64,000 nucleotides of DNA from an uncultured Oscillospiraceae bacterium (GCA_934659425.1 CAKUHU010000006.1:29193-93192); one strand, 5' to 3'; counted from the first letter of the stretch, positions 17,192 to 27,149 are shown. Translations and numbers: made by a program. The notes: generated from the sequence alone by a model not told the origin.

Positions 17192-17629
17192 ATGCTGCTG
17201 CCCAAGAGAAGCAAATACCGCCGTGTTCACCGCGGCCGCATGACCGGCAAGGCCACCCGCGGCAATACCGTGAGCTACGGTGAGTGGGGACTCCAGACCC
17301 TGGAGCCCGCGTGGATCACCTCCAACCAGATCGAGGCCGCCCGTGTGGCCATGACCCGTCACACCAAGCGCGGCGGTAAGGTCTGGATCAAGATCTTCCC
17401 CGACAAGCCCGTGACCAAGAAGGCGCTCGGTACCCGTATGGGTTCCGGTAAGGGCGCCCCTGAGTATTGGGTCGCTGTGGTCAAGCCTGAGCGCGTCATG
17501 TTTGAGATCGCCGGTGTCAGCGAGGAAGTGGCCAAGGAGGCCCTCCGCCTTGCCAGCCATAAGCTGCCGGTCAAGTGCAAGATCGTCAAAAGAGAAGAAA
17601 CCCCTGTGACCGAGAATGGTGGTGAATGA
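17192..17629 (+). CDS. rplP: 50S ribosomal protein L16
   Basis: A 145-residue L16 at the A-site tRNA elbow. It opens [17 protein letters not shown] and carries the [12 protein letters not shown] signature near residue 88. The ATG directly abuts the rpsC stop; the ribosome site AGGAGG lies inside the end of rpsC. The stop overlaps the rpmC start. Confidence 0.98.
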   Translation: MLLPKRSKYRRVHRGRMTGKATRGNTVSYGEWGLQTLEPAWITSNQIEAARVAMTRHTKRGGKVWIKIFPDKPVTKKALGTRMGSGKGAPEYWVAVVKPERVMFEIAGVSEEVAKEALRLASHKLPVKCKIVKREETPVTENGGE

Positions 17630-17829
17630 AGATGAAAGCGAATGACGTCCGTAAAATGAGCGCCGCCGAGTTGGAGCAAAAACTGGGCGAGTTGAAGAAG
17701 GACCTGTTTCAGCTCCGTCTTCAGCACGCGACCAATCAGCTGGACAACCCCGTGAAGATCGCTGAGGTCAAGCGGGACATTGCCCGGGTCAAGACCATCA
17801 TCCGCGAGCAAGAGCTCGCCGGCCGATAA
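17626..17829 (+). CDS. rpmC: 50S ribosomal protein L29
   Basis: A 67-residue helical L29 at the tunnel exit ([22 protein letters not shown]). The start at 17626 overlaps the rplP stop as ATGA; a second in-frame ATG six bases later is equally possible. Confidence 0.97.
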   Translation: MKMKANDVRKMSAAELEQKLGELKKDLFQLRLQHATNQLDNPVKIAEVKRDIARVKTIIREQELAGR

Positions 17830-17842
17830 GGAGGAGTAAGAC

Positions 17843-18109
17843 ATGAGCGAAGAAAAGCGCACTTCTTCCCGCAAGACCAGAGTCGGCCTGGTGGTCTCCG
17901 ATAAGATGGATAAGACCGTTGTGGTGGCCATCGCCGACCGTGTGGCCCATCCCCTGTATAAGAAAATTGTCAAGAGGACCTACAAACTCAAGGCCCACGA
18001 TGAGCAGAACGCCTGCGGCGTGGGTGACCGCGTGCGGGTCATGGAGACCCGGCCCCTCAGCAAGGACAAGCGCTGGCGCGTGGTCGAGATCCTTGAGAAG
18101 GCCAAATAA
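17843..18109 (+). CDS. rpsQ: 30S ribosomal protein S17
   Basis: An 88-residue S17, an early 16S rRNA binding protein. The family core is present: [18 protein letters not shown], then YKKIVKRT and the [18 protein letters not shown] signature. It is preceded by AAGGAGG. Confidence 0.98.
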   Translation: MSEEKRTSSRKTRVGLVVSDKMDKTVVVAIADRVAHPLYKKIVKRTYKLKAHDEQNACGVGDRVRVMETRPLSKDKRWRVVEILEKAK

Positions 18110-18121
18110 GGAGGTGCCAGT

Positions 18122-18490
18122 ATGATTCAGCAGGAAAGCTATCTGAAGGTGGCCGATAATACCGGCGCCAAAGAGATCAAAACCATCCGGGTGCTGGGCG
18201 GCTCCAAGCGGAAGTTCGGCAACATCGGTGATGTGGTAGTGGCCTCCGTCCGGAAGGCCCAGCCCGGCGGCACAGTGAAGAAGGGCGAAGTGGTCAAGGC
18301 CGTTATCGTCCGCACCGCCAAGGGCATCCACCGCCCCGACGGCAGCTATGTCCGCTTTGACGAGAATGCCGCCGTCCTCATCAAGGATGATAAGAATCCC
18401 CGTGGTACCCGTATCTTTGGGCCGGTGGCCCGTGAGCTGCGCGACAAGGATTATATGAAGATCCTGTCCCTGGCTCCCGAAGTGCTGTAA
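18122..18490 (+). CDS. rplN: 50S ribosomal protein L14
   Basis: A 122-residue L14, exactly the usual length, forming intersubunit bridges with 16S rRNA. It opens [18 protein letters not shown] and ends with the [28 protein letters not shown] tail. It begins 12 bases after rpsQ. Confidence 0.98.
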   Translation: MIQQESYLKVADNTGAKEIKTIRVLGGSKRKFGNIGDVVVASVRKAQPGGTVKKGEVVKAVIVRTAKGIHRPDGSYVRFDENAAVLIKDDKNPRGTRIFGPVARELRDKDYMKILSLAPEVL

Positions 18491-18507
18491 GGGGGTAGGA
18501 AGAGAAC

Positions 18508-18825
18508 ATGAATAATATGAGCATCAAAAAAGGCGATACCGTAGTGGTCCTCTCCGGCAAGGACAAGGGCAAGCAGGGCGTGGTCCTGGAGGCTATGCCT
18601 GAGACCCGCAAGGTCATTGTGGAGAAGGTCAATGTGGCCACTCGCCACACCAAGCCCCGCAAGCAGGGTGAGCAGGGCGGCATCGTGAAGAAGGAAGCCC
18701 CCATCTACGCCTGCAAGGTCATGCGGGTGTGCCCCAAGTGCAGCAAGCCCACCCGGCCCGCCAGCAAGGTCGGCGCCGATGGCAAGCGTGTCCGCATCTG
18801 CAAAAAGTGCGGCGCTGAGATTTGA
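18508..18825 (+). CDS. rplX: 50S ribosomal protein L24
   Basis: A 105-residue L24 with the KOW motif ([18 protein letters not shown], residues 7-24), an assembly initiator of the large subunit. It retains a four-cysteine set (Cys75, Cys78, Cys98, Cys101) suited to bind zinc near the C-terminus. A GGGGG-type site precedes the ATG. Confidence 0.98.
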   Translation: MNNMSIKKGDTVVVLSGKDKGKQGVVLEAMPETRKVIVEKVNVATRHTKPRKQGEQGGIVKKEAPIYACKVMRVCPKCSKPTRPASKVGADGKRVRICKKCGAEI

Positions 18826-18842
18826 GAGAGGAGGAGTACCAA

Positions 18843-19403
18843 ATGTCTGAGAAGAAAGTGCCCAACCTGAAGGCAAAGTACCAGGCCGAGGTGGCTCCTG
18901 CCCTCATGCAGAAGTTCGGCTACAAGTCTGTTATGCAGATCCCCCGCCTGGATAAGATCGTGGTCAACTGCGGCTGCGGTGAGGCCCGGGATAACTCTAA
19001 GGTGCTGGAGGCTGTTGTGGGCGATCTGACCAAGATCACCGGTCAAAAGGCCATCATCACCAAGGCCAAGAAGTCGGTGGCCAACTTCAAGCTTCGTGAG
19101 GAGATGCCCATCGGCGCCAAGGTCACCCTCCGGGGCGACCGGATGTGGGAGTTCCTGGACCGTCTGTTCAACGTGGCTCTGCCCCGTGTTCGTGACTTCC
19201 GGGGCATCAACCCCAACTCCTTTGACGGCCGCGGCAACTATGCCCTGGGCATCAAGGAGCAGCTGATCTTCCCTGAGATCGAGTATGACAAGATCGACAA
19301 GATCCGGGGCATGGATGTTGTCCTGTGTACCACCGCCAACACCGACGAGGAGGCCCGGGAGCTGCTGACGCTCATCGGCGCTCCCTTCGCGGCCCGGGCG
19401 TAA
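18843..19403 (+). CDS. rplE: 50S ribosomal protein L5
   Basis: A 186-residue L5 of the central protuberance, binding 5S rRNA. The typical segments [34 protein letters not shown] and RDFRGI are present. The start is the ATG at 18843 behind GAGGAG. An in-frame upstream ATG at 18822 would place the Shine-Dalgarno within the coding sequence. Confidence 0.98.
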   Translation: MSEKKVPNLKAKYQAEVAPALMQKFGYKSVMQIPRLDKIVVNCGCGEARDNSKVLEAVVGDLTKITGQKAIITKAKKSVANFKLREEMPIGAKVTLRGDRMWEFLDRLFNVALPRVRDFRGINPNSFDGRGNYALGIKEQLIFPEIEYDKIDKIRGMDVVLCTTANTDEEARELLTLIGAPFAARA

Positions 19404-19417
19404 GGAGGGAATACGAG

Positions 19418-19603
19418 ATGGCAAAGAAATCTATGATCCTCAAGCAGCAGCGGGAGCCCAAGTTCTCCAGCCGCCGCTATAACCGCTGCAAGATCTGCGG
19501 CCGTCCCCACGCCTATCTGCGGGACTACGGCATCTGCCGTATCTGTTTCCGTGAGTTGGCTTACAAAGGTCAGATTCCCGGGGTGAAAAAGTCCTCTTGG
19601 TAA
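19418..19603 (+). CDS. rpsN: 30S ribosomal protein S14, zinc-type
   Basis: A 61-residue type Z S14. Cys24, Cys27, Cys40 and Cys43 form two CxxC pairs binding zinc. This short form is standard in Gram-positive spc operons. AAGGAGG precedes the ATG. Confidence 0.98.
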   Translation: MAKKSMILKQQREPKFSSRRYNRCKICGRPHAYLRDYGICRICFRELAYKGQIPGVKKSSW

Positions 19604-19649
19604 TTTACCAAGGGGCTTTCCCCGGTTATTTGAAACATTTTCCCCAGCG

Positions 19650-19714
19650 GGCGGACAACAGGTCGAAGAGTACCTACCTTCGATACCTTGCCGCCGGTAC
19701 AGGCTGTGCCTGTA
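19650..19714 (+). promoter_or_regulatory. structured spacer between rpsN and rpsH
   Basis: The 133-base gap is unusually long for this operon. It contains an extended hairpin (GGCGG 19650-19654 with CCGCC 19691-19695, enclosing TCGAAG...CTTCGA) and then a perfect seven-bp hairpin TACAGGC-TGT-GCCTGTA (19698-19714) just before the rpsH ribosome site. A ribosomal-protein binding site is a reasonable inference only. Confidence 0.4.
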
Positions 19715-19736
19715 ACTCTATAAGGAGGTAAAACGT

Positions 19737-20138
19737 ATGCACATCACAGACCCCATTGCGGATATGCTGACCCGCATCCGCAACGCGAACAACGCAAAGC
19801 ACGACACGGTTGATGTTCCCGCTTCCAACATGAAGAAGTCCATCGCGCAGATCCTTCTGGATGAGGGCTATATCAAGAACTACCAGTTGATCGACGACGG
19901 CACCCAGGGCATCATCCGTATCACTCTGAAGTACAACCGGCCCAACAAGGAGAAGGTCATCACCGGCCTGCGCCGGGTCTCCAAGCCCGGCCTGCGGGTC
20001 TATGCCGGTGCCGATGAGCTGCCCCGGGTCATCAAGGGGCTGGGCATCGCCATCGTCTCCACTTCCAAGGGCGTTATGACTGACAAGGCCGCCCGGGCTG
20101 CCCATGTGGGCGGCGAAGTCCTGGCTTTCGTCTGGTAA
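19737..20138 (+). CDS. rpsH: 30S ribosomal protein S8
   Basis: A 133-residue S8, a primary 16S binder at helix 21. It opens [17 protein letters not shown] and ends with the S8 signature ([13 protein letters not shown]...GGEVLAFVW). In E. coli S8 is the translational repressor of the spc operon. Here a structured RNA spacer lies directly upstream. Confidence 0.98.
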   Translation: MHITDPIADMLTRIRNANNAKHDTVDVPASNMKKSIAQILLDEGYIKNYQLIDDGTQGIIRITLKYNRPNKEKVITGLRRVSKPGLRVYAGADELPRVIKGLGIAIVSTSKGVMTDKAARAAHVGGEVLAFVW

Positions 20139-20153
20139 GGAGGGGAAAAGAGA

Positions 20154-20702
20154 ATGTCAAGAATTGGTAGAATGCCGATCTCTGTCCCCGCCGGTGTGGA
20201 CGTGAAGATCGAAGCAGGCAATTTGGTCACCGTGAAGGGCCCCAAGGGCACCCTGACCGAGCAACTGAGCCCCGCCATGACCATCACCCAGGAGGGCAGC
20301 GAGCTCCATGTGACCCGCCCCAACGATGCCAAGGAGAACCGGAGCCTGCATGGCCTGACCCGGAGCCTTCTGCACAACATGGTAGTGGGTGTCACCGAGG
20401 GCTTTAAGAAGAACCTGGAGGTCAACGGTGTCGGTTATCGTGTGGCTAAGGAGGGGACGAAGCTGGTCATGAACCTGGGCTTCTCCCATCAGGTCATCGT
20501 GGAGGAGACAGAGGGGATCACCATTGAGGTTCCCGATGCCAACCACATCGTCATCAGCGGCCCTGACAAGCAGAAGGTGGGTCAGTTCGCCGCTGAGGTG
20601 AGAGAGAAGAGACCCCCCGAGCCTTATAAGGGCAAGGGAATCAAATATGCTGACGAGGTCATCCGCCGCAAGGAAGGCAAGACCGGCGTCAAGAAGAAAT
20701 AA
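20154..20702 (+). CDS. rplF: 50S ribosomal protein L6
   Basis: A 182-residue L6 with its duplicated fold. It opens [15 protein letters not shown] and has the C-terminal signature ([14 protein letters not shown]). Located near the factor-binding site of the large subunit. Start 15 bases after rpsH behind AAGGAGG. Confidence 0.98.
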   Translation: MSRIGRMPISVPAGVDVKIEAGNLVTVKGPKGTLTEQLSPAMTITQEGSELHVTRPNDAKENRSLHGLTRSLLHNMVVGVTEGFKKNLEVNGVGYRVAKEGTKLVMNLGFSHQVIVEETEGITIEVPDANHIVISGPDKQKVGQFAAEVREKRPPEPYKGKGIKYADEVIRRKEGKTGVKKK

Positions 20703-20716
20703 GGAGGTGTGCCTAA

Positions 20717-21076
20717 ATGATCAAAAGACCCGATACCAATGCGCAGCGTTTAAAGCGGCATAAGAGAGTCCGTGGGAAAATCTCCGGCACGCCCGAGAGA
20801 CCCCGTCTGAACGTGTTCCGCAGCGAGACCAACATCTATGCCCAGATCATCGACGATGTGGCGGGCAAGACCTTGGTTTCCGCTTCCTCCCTGGATAAGG
20901 CCTTCGAGGGTGCTGGCTCCAACTGTGAGGCGGCTAAGAAGGTGGGATTGATGGTGGCCGAGCGCGCCAAGGCCGCCGGCATCACCACCGTGGTTTTCGA
21001 CCGGGGCGGCTATGTCTACCACGGCCGTGTGGCGGCTCTGGCCGAAGGTGCCCGTGAGGGCGGCCTGGAATTTTAA
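20717..21076 (+). CDS. rplR: 50S ribosomal protein L18
   Basis: A 119-residue L18 that carries 5S rRNA to the central protuberance. Recognised by [29 protein letters not shown] N-terminal residues and the C-terminal [22 protein letters not shown] segment. Confidence 0.98.
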   Translation: MIKRPDTNAQRLKRHKRVRGKISGTPERPRLNVFRSETNIYAQIIDDVAGKTLVSASSLDKAFEGAGSNCEAAKKVGLMVAERAKAAGITTVVFDRGGYVYHGRVAALAEGAREGGLEF

Positions 21077-21093
21077 CGGGAGGAGGAAACGAT

Positions 21094-21597
21094 ATGGCTA
21101 ATAGATTTGAAAAAGAGCAGAGCGAGTACAGCGAGAAGCTCGTTTCCCTGAACCGCGTGTCCAAGACCGTCAAGGGCGGCCGCGTCATGAAGTTCGCCGC
21201 CCTCATGGTGGTCGGCGATGAAAAGGGGAACGTGGGCTTCGGCACCGGCAAGGCCGCCGAAGTTCCCGAAGCCATCCGCAAGGGCATCGAGGATGCCAAG
21301 AAGCACATGATTAAGGTGAGTGTCTCCGGCACCACCATCCCCCACGAGGTCATCGGCGAGTTTGGCGCTGGCCGTGTGATGCTCAAGCCTGCCGCTCCCG
21401 GTACCGGCATCATCGCCGGCGGCCCGGTGCGTGCTGTCATGGAGGCCGCCGGCATCCGTGACATCCGGGCCAAGTGCCTGCGCTCCAACAACCCCCAGAA
21501 CGTGGTCTCCGCCACCTTTGAGGGTCTGAAGTCCCTGCGGACTCCTGAAGAGGTGGCCGCCACCCGGGGCAAGAGCGTAGAAGAGATTGTCGGTTAA
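21094..21597 (+). CDS. rpsE: 30S ribosomal protein S5
   Basis: A 167-residue S5, involved in decoding fidelity and mRNA unwinding. The double-stranded RNA-binding domain ([21 protein letters not shown]) and the S5 C-terminal domain ([20 protein letters not shown]) are intact. Preceded by GGAGGAGG. Confidence 0.98.
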   Translation: MANRFEKEQSEYSEKLVSLNRVSKTVKGGRVMKFAALMVVGDEKGNVGFGTGKAAEVPEAIRKGIEDAKKHMIKVSVSGTTIPHEVIGEFGAGRVMLKPAAPGTGIIAGGPVRAVMEAAGIRDIRAKCLRSNNPQNVVSATFEGLKSLRTPEEVAATRGKSVEEIVG

Positions 21598-21612
21598 GGA
21601 GGAGGTCTCGAA

Positions 21613-21795
21613 ATGGCTAATTTGAATATCAAGTTGACGAAGAGCCTGAGCGGACGCCTCGCCAAGCATAAGGCTACTGCCGAGTCTCTGGGCCTGCGGA
21701 AGATCGGCGATGTCGCGGTTCAGCCGGACAACGCCGCTACCCGCGGCAAGATCGCCAGCATCGGTTACCTCCTGCAGGTCACCGAGGACAAGTAA
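21613..21795 (+). CDS. rpmD: 50S ribosomal protein L30
   Basis: A 60-residue bacterial-length L30 ([26 protein letters not shown]). Lies 15 bases after rpsE behind AAGGAGGAGG. Confidence 0.97.
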   Translation: MANLNIKLTKSLSGRLAKHKATAESLGLRKIGDVAVQPDNAATRGKIASIGYLLQVTEDK

Positions 21796-21808
21796 GGAGG
21801 AAGCGAGA

Positions 21809-22249
21809 ATGAATCTTCATGATCTTTCCCCCGTGGCCGGCTCCACTCAGGTGGGCAAGCGCAAGGGCCGCGGTCCGGGCACCGGTAACGGTAAAACCGG
21901 CGGCCGGGGTCAAAAGGGTCAAAAGGCCCGCTCCGGCGGCGGAGTGCGCGTGGGATTTGAAGGCGGCCAGATGCCTCTGGCCCGCCGGGTGCCCAAGCGC
22001 GGTTTCACCAACATCTTTGCCAAGCGTTTGGAGGCCATCAATGTGGCTTCTTTGAACAAATTTGAGGACGGCGCCACCGTCAATGTCTGCGACCTGCTGG
22101 AAAAGGGAATTCTTTCCAAGTGTGAGTACGGCGTGAAGGTACTGGGCAACGGCTCTCTCAATAAGAAGCTGACGGTCCGGGCCACGGCCTTCTCTGCCTC
22201 CGCCAAGGAAAAAATCGAAGCGGCGGGAGGAAAGGCCGAGGTGATCTGA
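21809..22249 (+). CDS. rplO: 50S ribosomal protein L15
   Basis: A 146-residue L15 with the glycine-rich N-terminus ([26 protein letters not shown]) that threads into rRNA. The start is the ATG at 21809, ten bases after AAGGAGGA. Two bases separate its stop from the secY start. Confidence 0.97.
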   Translation: MNLHDLSPVAGSTQVGKRKGRGPGTGNGKTGGRGQKGQKARSGGGVRVGFEGGQMPLARRVPKRGFTNIFAKRLEAINVASLNKFEDGATVNVCDLLEKGILSKCEYGVKVLGNGSLNKKLTVRATAFSASAKEKIEAAGGKAEVI

Positions 22250-22250
22250 T

Positions 22251-23624
22251 TTGATCCAGACGCTAAAAAATGCCTGGAAGGTCCCTGAGCTGAAGAGTAA
22301 GATCCTGTTTACCATCTTCGCACTGCTGATTTTCCGGCTGGGCTCTGCGATTCCGGTGCCCTTTATCCAAACGGACGCACTGACTAACTATCTGGATTCT
22401 ATGTCTGGCACGATCTTTGGACTGCTGGGGACCATGAACGGCACGGCATTCTCCATCGCCGCCGTGTTTGCCTTGGGTGTGCAGCCCTATATCAACTCGT
22501 CCATCATCATCGAGCTGCTGACGGTGGCCATCCCGGCCCTGGAGCGGCTGGCCAAAGAGGGCGGCGAAGAGGGACGCAAGAAGATCGCCGCCATCACCCG
22601 GTATACCACGGTAGCCATCGCTCTGCTTCAGGGCTTTGGATACTATACCATTATCAGGACCAACAATTTGCTGGAGAGCAATATGGGCGTTCCCAGCGTT
22701 TGGGCTGCAATCGTCATCATCGCCACCTTTGTGGCTGGCTCTGCTTTCGTCATGTGGCTGGGTGAGCAGATCACCGATAAGGGCATCGGCAACGGCATCT
22801 CTGTGATCCTGTTTGCCGGTATCCTCTCCCGGATGCCCACCCTTATCACCACGCTCTATCAGGGTGTGTACAACTGGGCCCATCCCATTGACACAACTGA
22901 CCTGAGTGAGGCGGAACTGGAGATTGTCGCCGGACGTTTTGTTCTGCCTGTTTGGGGGTTGGTGCTCATCATCTTGGGTATGCTGGCTTTGATCATGTTT
23001 GTCGTGTTTATCCAGAATGCCGAGCGGCGCATCCCTGTGCAGTATGCCAAGCGGGTGGTGGGACGGAAGATGTACGGCGGACAGTCCAGCCATATTCCTC
23101 TGAAGGTGAATATGTCCGGCGTCCTTCCCATCATCTTCGCCCAGTCCATCGCCTCCCTGCCTGCGACCATCTGTGCTTTTGCGGGAGTTCAGGCGGCAAC
23201 GGAGCCCGGTACCGGCGGCTTCTGGGAGCAGTTCCTTCGGGTGTTTGACGCCAACGGACTGGTATACAGTATCGTATACTTCCTGTTGATCCTGGCGTTT
23301 AGCTACTTCTATTCCACCATGCAGTTCGATCCTACAGAGGTGGCCAATAACCTGAAGAAGAACGGCGGCTTTGTCCCCGGCTTCCGCCCGGGCAAGCCCA
23401 CGGCTGACTTTATCCGCAAGGTGCTGAGCAAGATCACGTTCTTTGGCGCCATTTTCCTGTCCGTCATCGCCATCGCGCCCATCATTACCGGCAACGTTAT
23501 TGGGGTGGACAACCTGGCCATCGGCGGTACTTCCGTCATCATCGTGGTGGGCGTTGCCCTGGAGACCAGCAAGGCTTTGGAGGCACAGCTCATGATGCGC
23601 CACTACAAGGGCTTCCTTGAGTGA
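22251..23624 (+). CDS. secY: protein translocase subunit SecY
   Basis: A 457-residue integral membrane protein forming the SecYEG channel, with ten predicted transmembrane segments. The N-terminal helix follows LKSKILFTIFALLIFRLGSAIPVP. The plug/TM2 region contains FALGVQPYINSSIIIELL, and the ribosome-binding cytosolic loop has RRIPVQYAKRVVGRKMYGG. The start codon is TTG, one base after the rplO stop, with AGGTGAT as ribosome site inside rplO, which suggests coupled translation. Confidence 0.97.
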   Translation: MIQTLKNAWKVPELKSKILFTIFALLIFRLGSAIPVPFIQTDALTNYLDSMSGTIFGLLGTMNGTAFSIAAVFALGVQPYINSSIIIELLTVAIPALERLAKEGGEEGRKKIAAITRYTTVAIALLQGFGYYTIIRTNNLLESNMGVPSVWAAIVIIATFVAGSAFVMWLGEQITDKGIGNGISVILFAGILSRMPTLITTLYQGVYNWAHPIDTTDLSEAELEIVAGRFVLPVWGLVLIILGMLALIMFVVFIQNAERRIPVQYAKRVVGRKMYGGQSSHIPLKVNMSGVLPIIFAQSIASLPATICAFAGVQAATEPGTGGFWEQFLRVFDANGLVYSIVYFLLILAFSYFYSTMQFDPTEVANNLKKNGGFVPGFRPGKPTADFIRKVLSKITFFGAIFLSVIAIAPIITGNVIGVDNLAIGGTSVIIVVGVALETSKALEAQLMMRHYKGFLE

Positions 23625-23637
23625 TTGGGGGCAAAAC

Positions 23638-24273
23638 ATGGAGAAGTTGATTTTCCTTGGCCCTCCGGGTGCCGGTAAGGGTACTCAGGCGGCCATTGTC
23701 AGCAGAGAGCGGGGACTTCCCACGATCTCTACAGGCGATATGCTTCGTGCTGCGGTCAAAGAAGGTACTGAGATAGGAAAGCGGGTCCAGTCATTTATGG
23801 ATGCGGGCAAGCTGGTTCCTGATGAGATCGTCATCGGCATTGTGGCAGAGCGGGTGGAAAAGCCCGACTGCGCCAAGGGCTATATCCTGGACGGGATGCC
23901 CCGCACCATCGCCCAGGCTCAGGCCTTAGAGAATGCCGGAATCCGGTTTGATCACGTGATCTCTATCGAGACCGCGGACAGCGTGGTCGCCGCCCGGCTG
24001 GAAGGCCGACGGATGTGCCAGAGCTGTGGAGCCACTTATCATATTGCCAACAACCCGCCAAAGGCAGAGGGAATCTGTGATATATGCGGGCATGGGCTCA
24101 TCCAGCGCCAGGACGACAGCGCGGAGACGGTGGCCCAGCGGCTTAAGATTTACCACAGTGAGACTGAACCGCTGAAAGATTTTTATCAGCAGCGGGGAGT
24201 GCTTCGCAGGGTGGAAGACGCCGGAGATATTGAGAGTGTAAACCGCCGCATCATGGCAGTATTGGGGGAGTGA
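23638..24273 (+). CDS. adk: adenylate kinase, zinc-containing lid
   Basis: A 211-residue enzyme interconverting ATP + AMP and 2 ADP. The P-loop GPPGAGKGTQ spans residues 8-17, and the DGMPRT AMP-binding motif is near 85. The LID domain carries Cys127, Cys130, Cys147 and Cys150, the zinc site typical of Gram-positive enzymes. The start is the ATG 13 bases after the secY stop, behind GGGGG. It sits between secY and map as in most Firmicutes. Confidence 0.97.
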   Translation: MEKLIFLGPPGAGKGTQAAIVSRERGLPTISTGDMLRAAVKEGTEIGKRVQSFMDAGKLVPDEIVIGIVAERVEKPDCAKGYILDGMPRTIAQAQALENAGIRFDHVISIETADSVVAARLEGRRMCQSCGATYHIANNPPKAEGICDICGHGLIQRQDDSAETVAQRLKIYHSETEPLKDFYQQRGVLRRVEDAGDIESVNRRIMAVLGE

Positions 24274-24277
24274 TTTT

Positions 24278-25039
24278 ATGGATATGATTTCCATCAAGTC
24301 TCCCAGTGAGATCGAAAAGATGCGGGCCGCAGGCCGGCTCACCGCTCAAGTCAGAGCATTGGCGGGGTCTATGGTGAAGCCGGGGGTAAGCACTTTAGAG
24401 ATCGACCGAGAGGTTCGTAAGTTTATTGAGAGCCACGGCGCCAAACCCTCCTTTCTGGGATATGGCGGATTCCCGGGCTCAGCTTGTATCTCCGTCAATG
24501 AAGTGGTTATCCACGGCATTCCCGACCATCGGAAGCTGCAAGAGGGTGACATCGTCTCTGTAGATGTGGGCGCTTATCTGGACGGCTTCCACGGTGACTG
24601 CGCCGCCACCTTTCCCTGCGGAGAGATCTCTGAAGAGGCTCGGAAGCTCATTGATGTGACGCAGCAGAGCTTTTTTGAGGGGATCAAATTCGCCCGGGTA
24701 GGGAATCGCGTATCCGACATCGGCCACGCAGTGCAGAAGTACGTGGAGTCCTTTGGCTATGGTGTGGTCCGGGATTTTGTGGGCCACGGCGTGGGCCGGA
24801 ATCTCCATGAGGCACCTGAGGTGCCCAACTATGGGGCAGCTGGCCACGGTGCCCGGCTCCAGCCAGGTATGGTCATCGCTGTGGAACCCATGGTCTGTGT
24901 TGGCGACTGGCATGTAAAGGTGCTGAAAGATAAATGGACCACCGTGTCCGCCGACGGCAGCCTTACTGCCCACTATGAGAATACCATTCTCATCACAGAA
25001 GGTGACCCGGAGATCCTGACCGATCCGGGTGAGGATTGA
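24278..25039 (+). CDS. map: methionine aminopeptidase, type I
   Basis: A 253-residue metalloprotease removing the initiator methionine. The metal-ligand set is visible: DVGAYLDGFHGD (two Asp), the GHGVGRNLHEAPEVPN segment with the ligand His, and the EPMV and ENTILIT glutamates. It starts four bases after adk. Its end touches the following KOW gene. Confidence 0.97.
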   Translation: MDMISIKSPSEIEKMRAAGRLTAQVRALAGSMVKPGVSTLEIDREVRKFIESHGAKPSFLGYGGFPGSACISVNEVVIHGIPDHRKLQEGDIVSVDVGAYLDGFHGDCAATFPCGEISEEARKLIDVTQQSFFEGIKFARVGNRVSDIGHAVQKYVESFGYGVVRDFVGHGVGRNLHEAPEVPNYGAAGHGARLQPGMVIAVEPMVCVGDWHVKVLKDKWTTVSADGSLTAHYENTILITEGDPEILTDPGED

Positions 25040-25040
25040 G

Positions 25041-25301
25041 ATGAAGGGTGGCATTGTCCGCTCCCTGGCCGGACACGACAAGGGCGAGCTTTTCTGCGTC
25101 GTTGGTGTGGAAGAGCCTTACCTGCTGTTGTGTGACGGCAAGCGCCGGCGTTTGGCCGAGCCGAAGCGGAAGAAACGGAAGCACACCGCTCCCGCAGGGG
25201 ATTTCGACCACCCGGTGGCGCAAAAGCTCATCCGGCATGATCCGGTCACCGACAATGAGATTCGGAGGGCGCTGGCTGCCTTTCGAGCCAAGGAGGTTTG
25301 A
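25041..25301 (+). CDS. KOW domain-containing small RNA-binding protein
   Basis: An 86-residue basic protein starting [20 protein letters not shown], a KOW-like motif related to the fold of L14e/L24-type ribosomal proteins. A central Lys/Arg cluster ([10 protein letters not shown]) follows. Genes of this type are common between map and infA in Clostridia; the role is not established, although the location suggests ribosome or RNA binding. The ATG at 25041 has GAGG seven bases upstream. A GTG at 25029, overlapping the map stop, is an alternative start. Confidence 0.75.
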   Translation: MKGGIVRSLAGHDKGELFCVVGVEEPYLLLCDGKRRRLAEPKRKKRKHTAPAGDFDHPVAQKLIRHDPVTDNEIRRALAAFRAKEV

Positions 25302-25305
25302 CGCT

Positions 25306-25524
25306 TTGGCAAAAGACGATATGATCGAAGTGGAGGGCGTCGTTGTAGAATCCCTTCCCAACACTACCTTCCGGGTAGACATCGGAAACGGCCACATCAT
25401 CCTGGCCCACATCTCTGGGAAGTTGCGGATGAACTTCATTCGCATTCTCCCCGGCGACAAGGTCACGGTCCAGATGTCGCCCTACGATGTGACCCGGGGG
25501 AGGATCACTTGGCGGACGAAATAA
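25306..25524 (+). CDS. infA: translation initiation factor IF-1
   Basis: A 72-residue OB-fold protein, the exact usual length, binding the A site of the small subunit at initiation. It reads [19 protein letters not shown] with the terminal [14 protein letters not shown] segment. The start codon is TTG, nine bases after AGGAGG, with no nearby ATG that preserves the N-terminus. About 95 bases without a gene separate it from rpmJ. Confidence 0.96.
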   Translation: MAKDDMIEVEGVVVESLPNTTFRVDIGNGHIILAHISGKLRMNFIRILPGDKVTVQMSPYDVTRGRITWRTK

Positions 25525-25618
25525 CGCCCGCCCATACACCATCAACGACCGACTGGGAAGACTTTGGGCCCTGCCCGCTCCCAGTTCGGGGCCATTCAGG
25601 CATTCAAGGAGGTTTATC

Positions 25619-25732
25619 ATGAAAGTAAGACCGTCCGTGAAGCCCATGTGCGAGAAGTGCAAGATCATCAAGCGCAAGGGCAAGGTCATGGTTATCTGCG
25701 AAAATCCCAAGCATAAACAAAGACAAGGTTAA
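25619..25732 (+). CDS. rpmJ: 50S ribosomal protein L36, zinc-type
   Basis: A 37-residue protein, [20 protein letters not shown] at the start. The zinc ligands Cys11, Cys14, Cys27 and His32 are all present (C+ paralogue). It starts behind AAGGAGG and precedes rpsM by 19 bases. Confidence 0.97.
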   Translation: MKVRPSVKPMCEKCKIIKRKGKVMVICENPKHKQRQG

Positions 25733-25751
25733 TAGGGGGTGCTGAAACAGT

Positions 25752-26120
25752 ATGGCTCGTATTGCTGGTATTGACTTGCCGAGAGATAAGCGGATCGAAA
25801 TCGGACTGACCTATATCTTCGGCATCGGGCGCACCAGCGCCAATAAGATCCTGGCCGAGGCTGGGATTAATCCGGATACCCGGGTGAAGGATCTGACTGA
25901 GGCTGAAGAGGCGAAACTGCGTGAGATCATCGGCCACAGCTATACCGTGGAGGGCGACCTCCGCCGGGATTTGGCTATGGACATTAAGCGGCTGACCGAA
26001 ATCGGCTGCTATCGGGGTGTGCGGCACCGCCGCGGCCTGCCTGTCCGGGGCCAGAGGACCAAGACCAACGCTCGTACCCGTAAAGGTCCGAAGCGCACGG
26101 TCGCCAATAAGAAGAAGTAA
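25752..26120 (+). CDS. rpsM: 30S ribosomal protein S13
   Basis: A 122-residue S13 of the head, contacting L5 and P-site tRNA. It opens [21 protein letters not shown] and has the basic C-terminal tail with [18 protein letters not shown]. Confidence 0.98.
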   Translation: MARIAGIDLPRDKRIEIGLTYIFGIGRTSANKILAEAGINPDTRVKDLTEAEEAKLREIIGHSYTVEGDLRRDLAMDIKRLTEIGCYRGVRHRRGLPVRGQRTKTNARTRKGPKRTVANKKK

Positions 26121-26135
26121 AAGGAGGGATAAGCA

Positions 26136-26528
26136 ATGGCTGCGAATAAGAAAGTGGTGCGTCGGCGCCGCGAAAAGAAGAACGTTGAAAAGGGCCAGGT
26201 GCATATCCGCTCCTCCTTCAACAATACCATGGTCACAATGACCGATATGCAGGGCAATGCGCTGAGCTGGGCTTCCTCTGGTGAGATGGGTTTCCGGGGC
26301 TCCCGGAAGTCCACCCCCTTTGCCGCTCAGACTGCCGCTGAAACGGCTGCCAAGGCCGCAATGGAGCATGGCCTCAAGAGTGTTGAGGTCTATGTCAAGG
26401 GTCCTGGCCAAGGCCGTGAGGCCGCCATCCGGGCGCTCCAGGCCGTGGGCCTGGAGGTCACCCTCATCAAGGACGTGACCCCTGTTCCCCACAACGGCTG
26501 CCGCCCGCCCAAGCGCCGCAGAGTGTAA
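26136..26528 (+). CDS. rpsK: 30S ribosomal protein S11
   Basis: A 130-residue S11 of the platform. The core [18 protein letters not shown] and the C-terminal [18 protein letters not shown] are canonical. Starts 15 bases after rpsM behind AAGGAGG. Confidence 0.98.
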   Translation: MAANKKVVRRRREKKNVEKGQVHIRSSFNNTMVTMTDMQGNALSWASSGEMGFRGSRKSTPFAAQTAAETAAKAAMEHGLKSVEVYVKGPGQGREAAIRALQAVGLEVTLIKDVTPVPHNGCRPPKRRRV

Positions 26529-26546
26529 GAAGGAGGAGAAAGCAAT

Positions 26547-27149
26547 ATGGCTAAGAATATGCAGCCCATCGCCAAGCGCTGTAAGGCGCTGAATATTTCT
26601 CCCGCGGCTATGGGATATGACAAGAAAACCACCAACCGCAAACCCAAGGCCAATGTGCGCCGGAAGCAGAGCGAGTATGCGATGCAGCTCCAGGAGAAGC
26701 AGAAGGTCAAGTTCGTCTACGGCATTATGGAAAAGCAGTTCCGCTCTTACTATGAGAAGGCTGCCCGGATGCCCGGCAAGACTGGTGAGAACCTGCTAAT
26801 CTTGGTGGAGCGCCGCCTGGACAACGTGGTTTACCGCCTGGGCTTTGCCATGACCCGTCGGGAGGCCCGTCAGTTGGTCAACCACGGCCACTTCACCGTC
26901 AACGGCAAGAAGGTCAACATTCCCTCCTACCTGGTGAAGGTGGGCGATGTGATCGAGGTCAAGGAGTCCAGTCGCTCCAGTGTGAAGTTCAAGCGTTTTG
27001 TGGGTGAAGACGCTATCATTGTCAATGTTCCCCAGTGGCTGGAGAAAGAGAAAAATACGCTCAAGGGCACGGTCAGCAAGCTGCCTGCCCGGGAGGACAT
27101 CGACCTGCCTATCGAGGAGCACCTCATCGTCGAGCTCTACTCCAAGTAA
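26547..27149 (+). CDS. rpsD: 30S ribosomal protein S4 (zinc-free type)
   Basis: A 200-residue S4, an early assembly protein. The S4 RNA-binding domain ([27 protein letters not shown]) is near residue 90. Only one cysteine is present near the N-terminus, so the zinc-binding motif of other S4 forms is absent, unlike S14 and L36 in this operon. A 74-base spacer with a GGCGGC/GCCGCC hairpin follows. Confidence 0.98.
   Translation: MAKNMQPIAKRCKALNISPAAMGYDKKTTNRKPKANVRRKQSEYAMQLQEKQKVKFVYGIMEKQFRSYYEKAARMPGKTGENLLILVERRLDNVVYRLGFAMTRREARQLVNHGHFTVNGKKVNIPSYLVKVGDVIEVKESSRSSVKFKRFVGEDAIIVNVPQWLEKEKNTLKGTVSKLPAREDIDLPIEEHLIVELYSK

Noticed and set aside
15605..17560. A 651-codon minus-strand open frame across rplB-rplP
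   Set aside because: It is opposite five highly conserved ribosomal protein genes and has shadow-frame composition.
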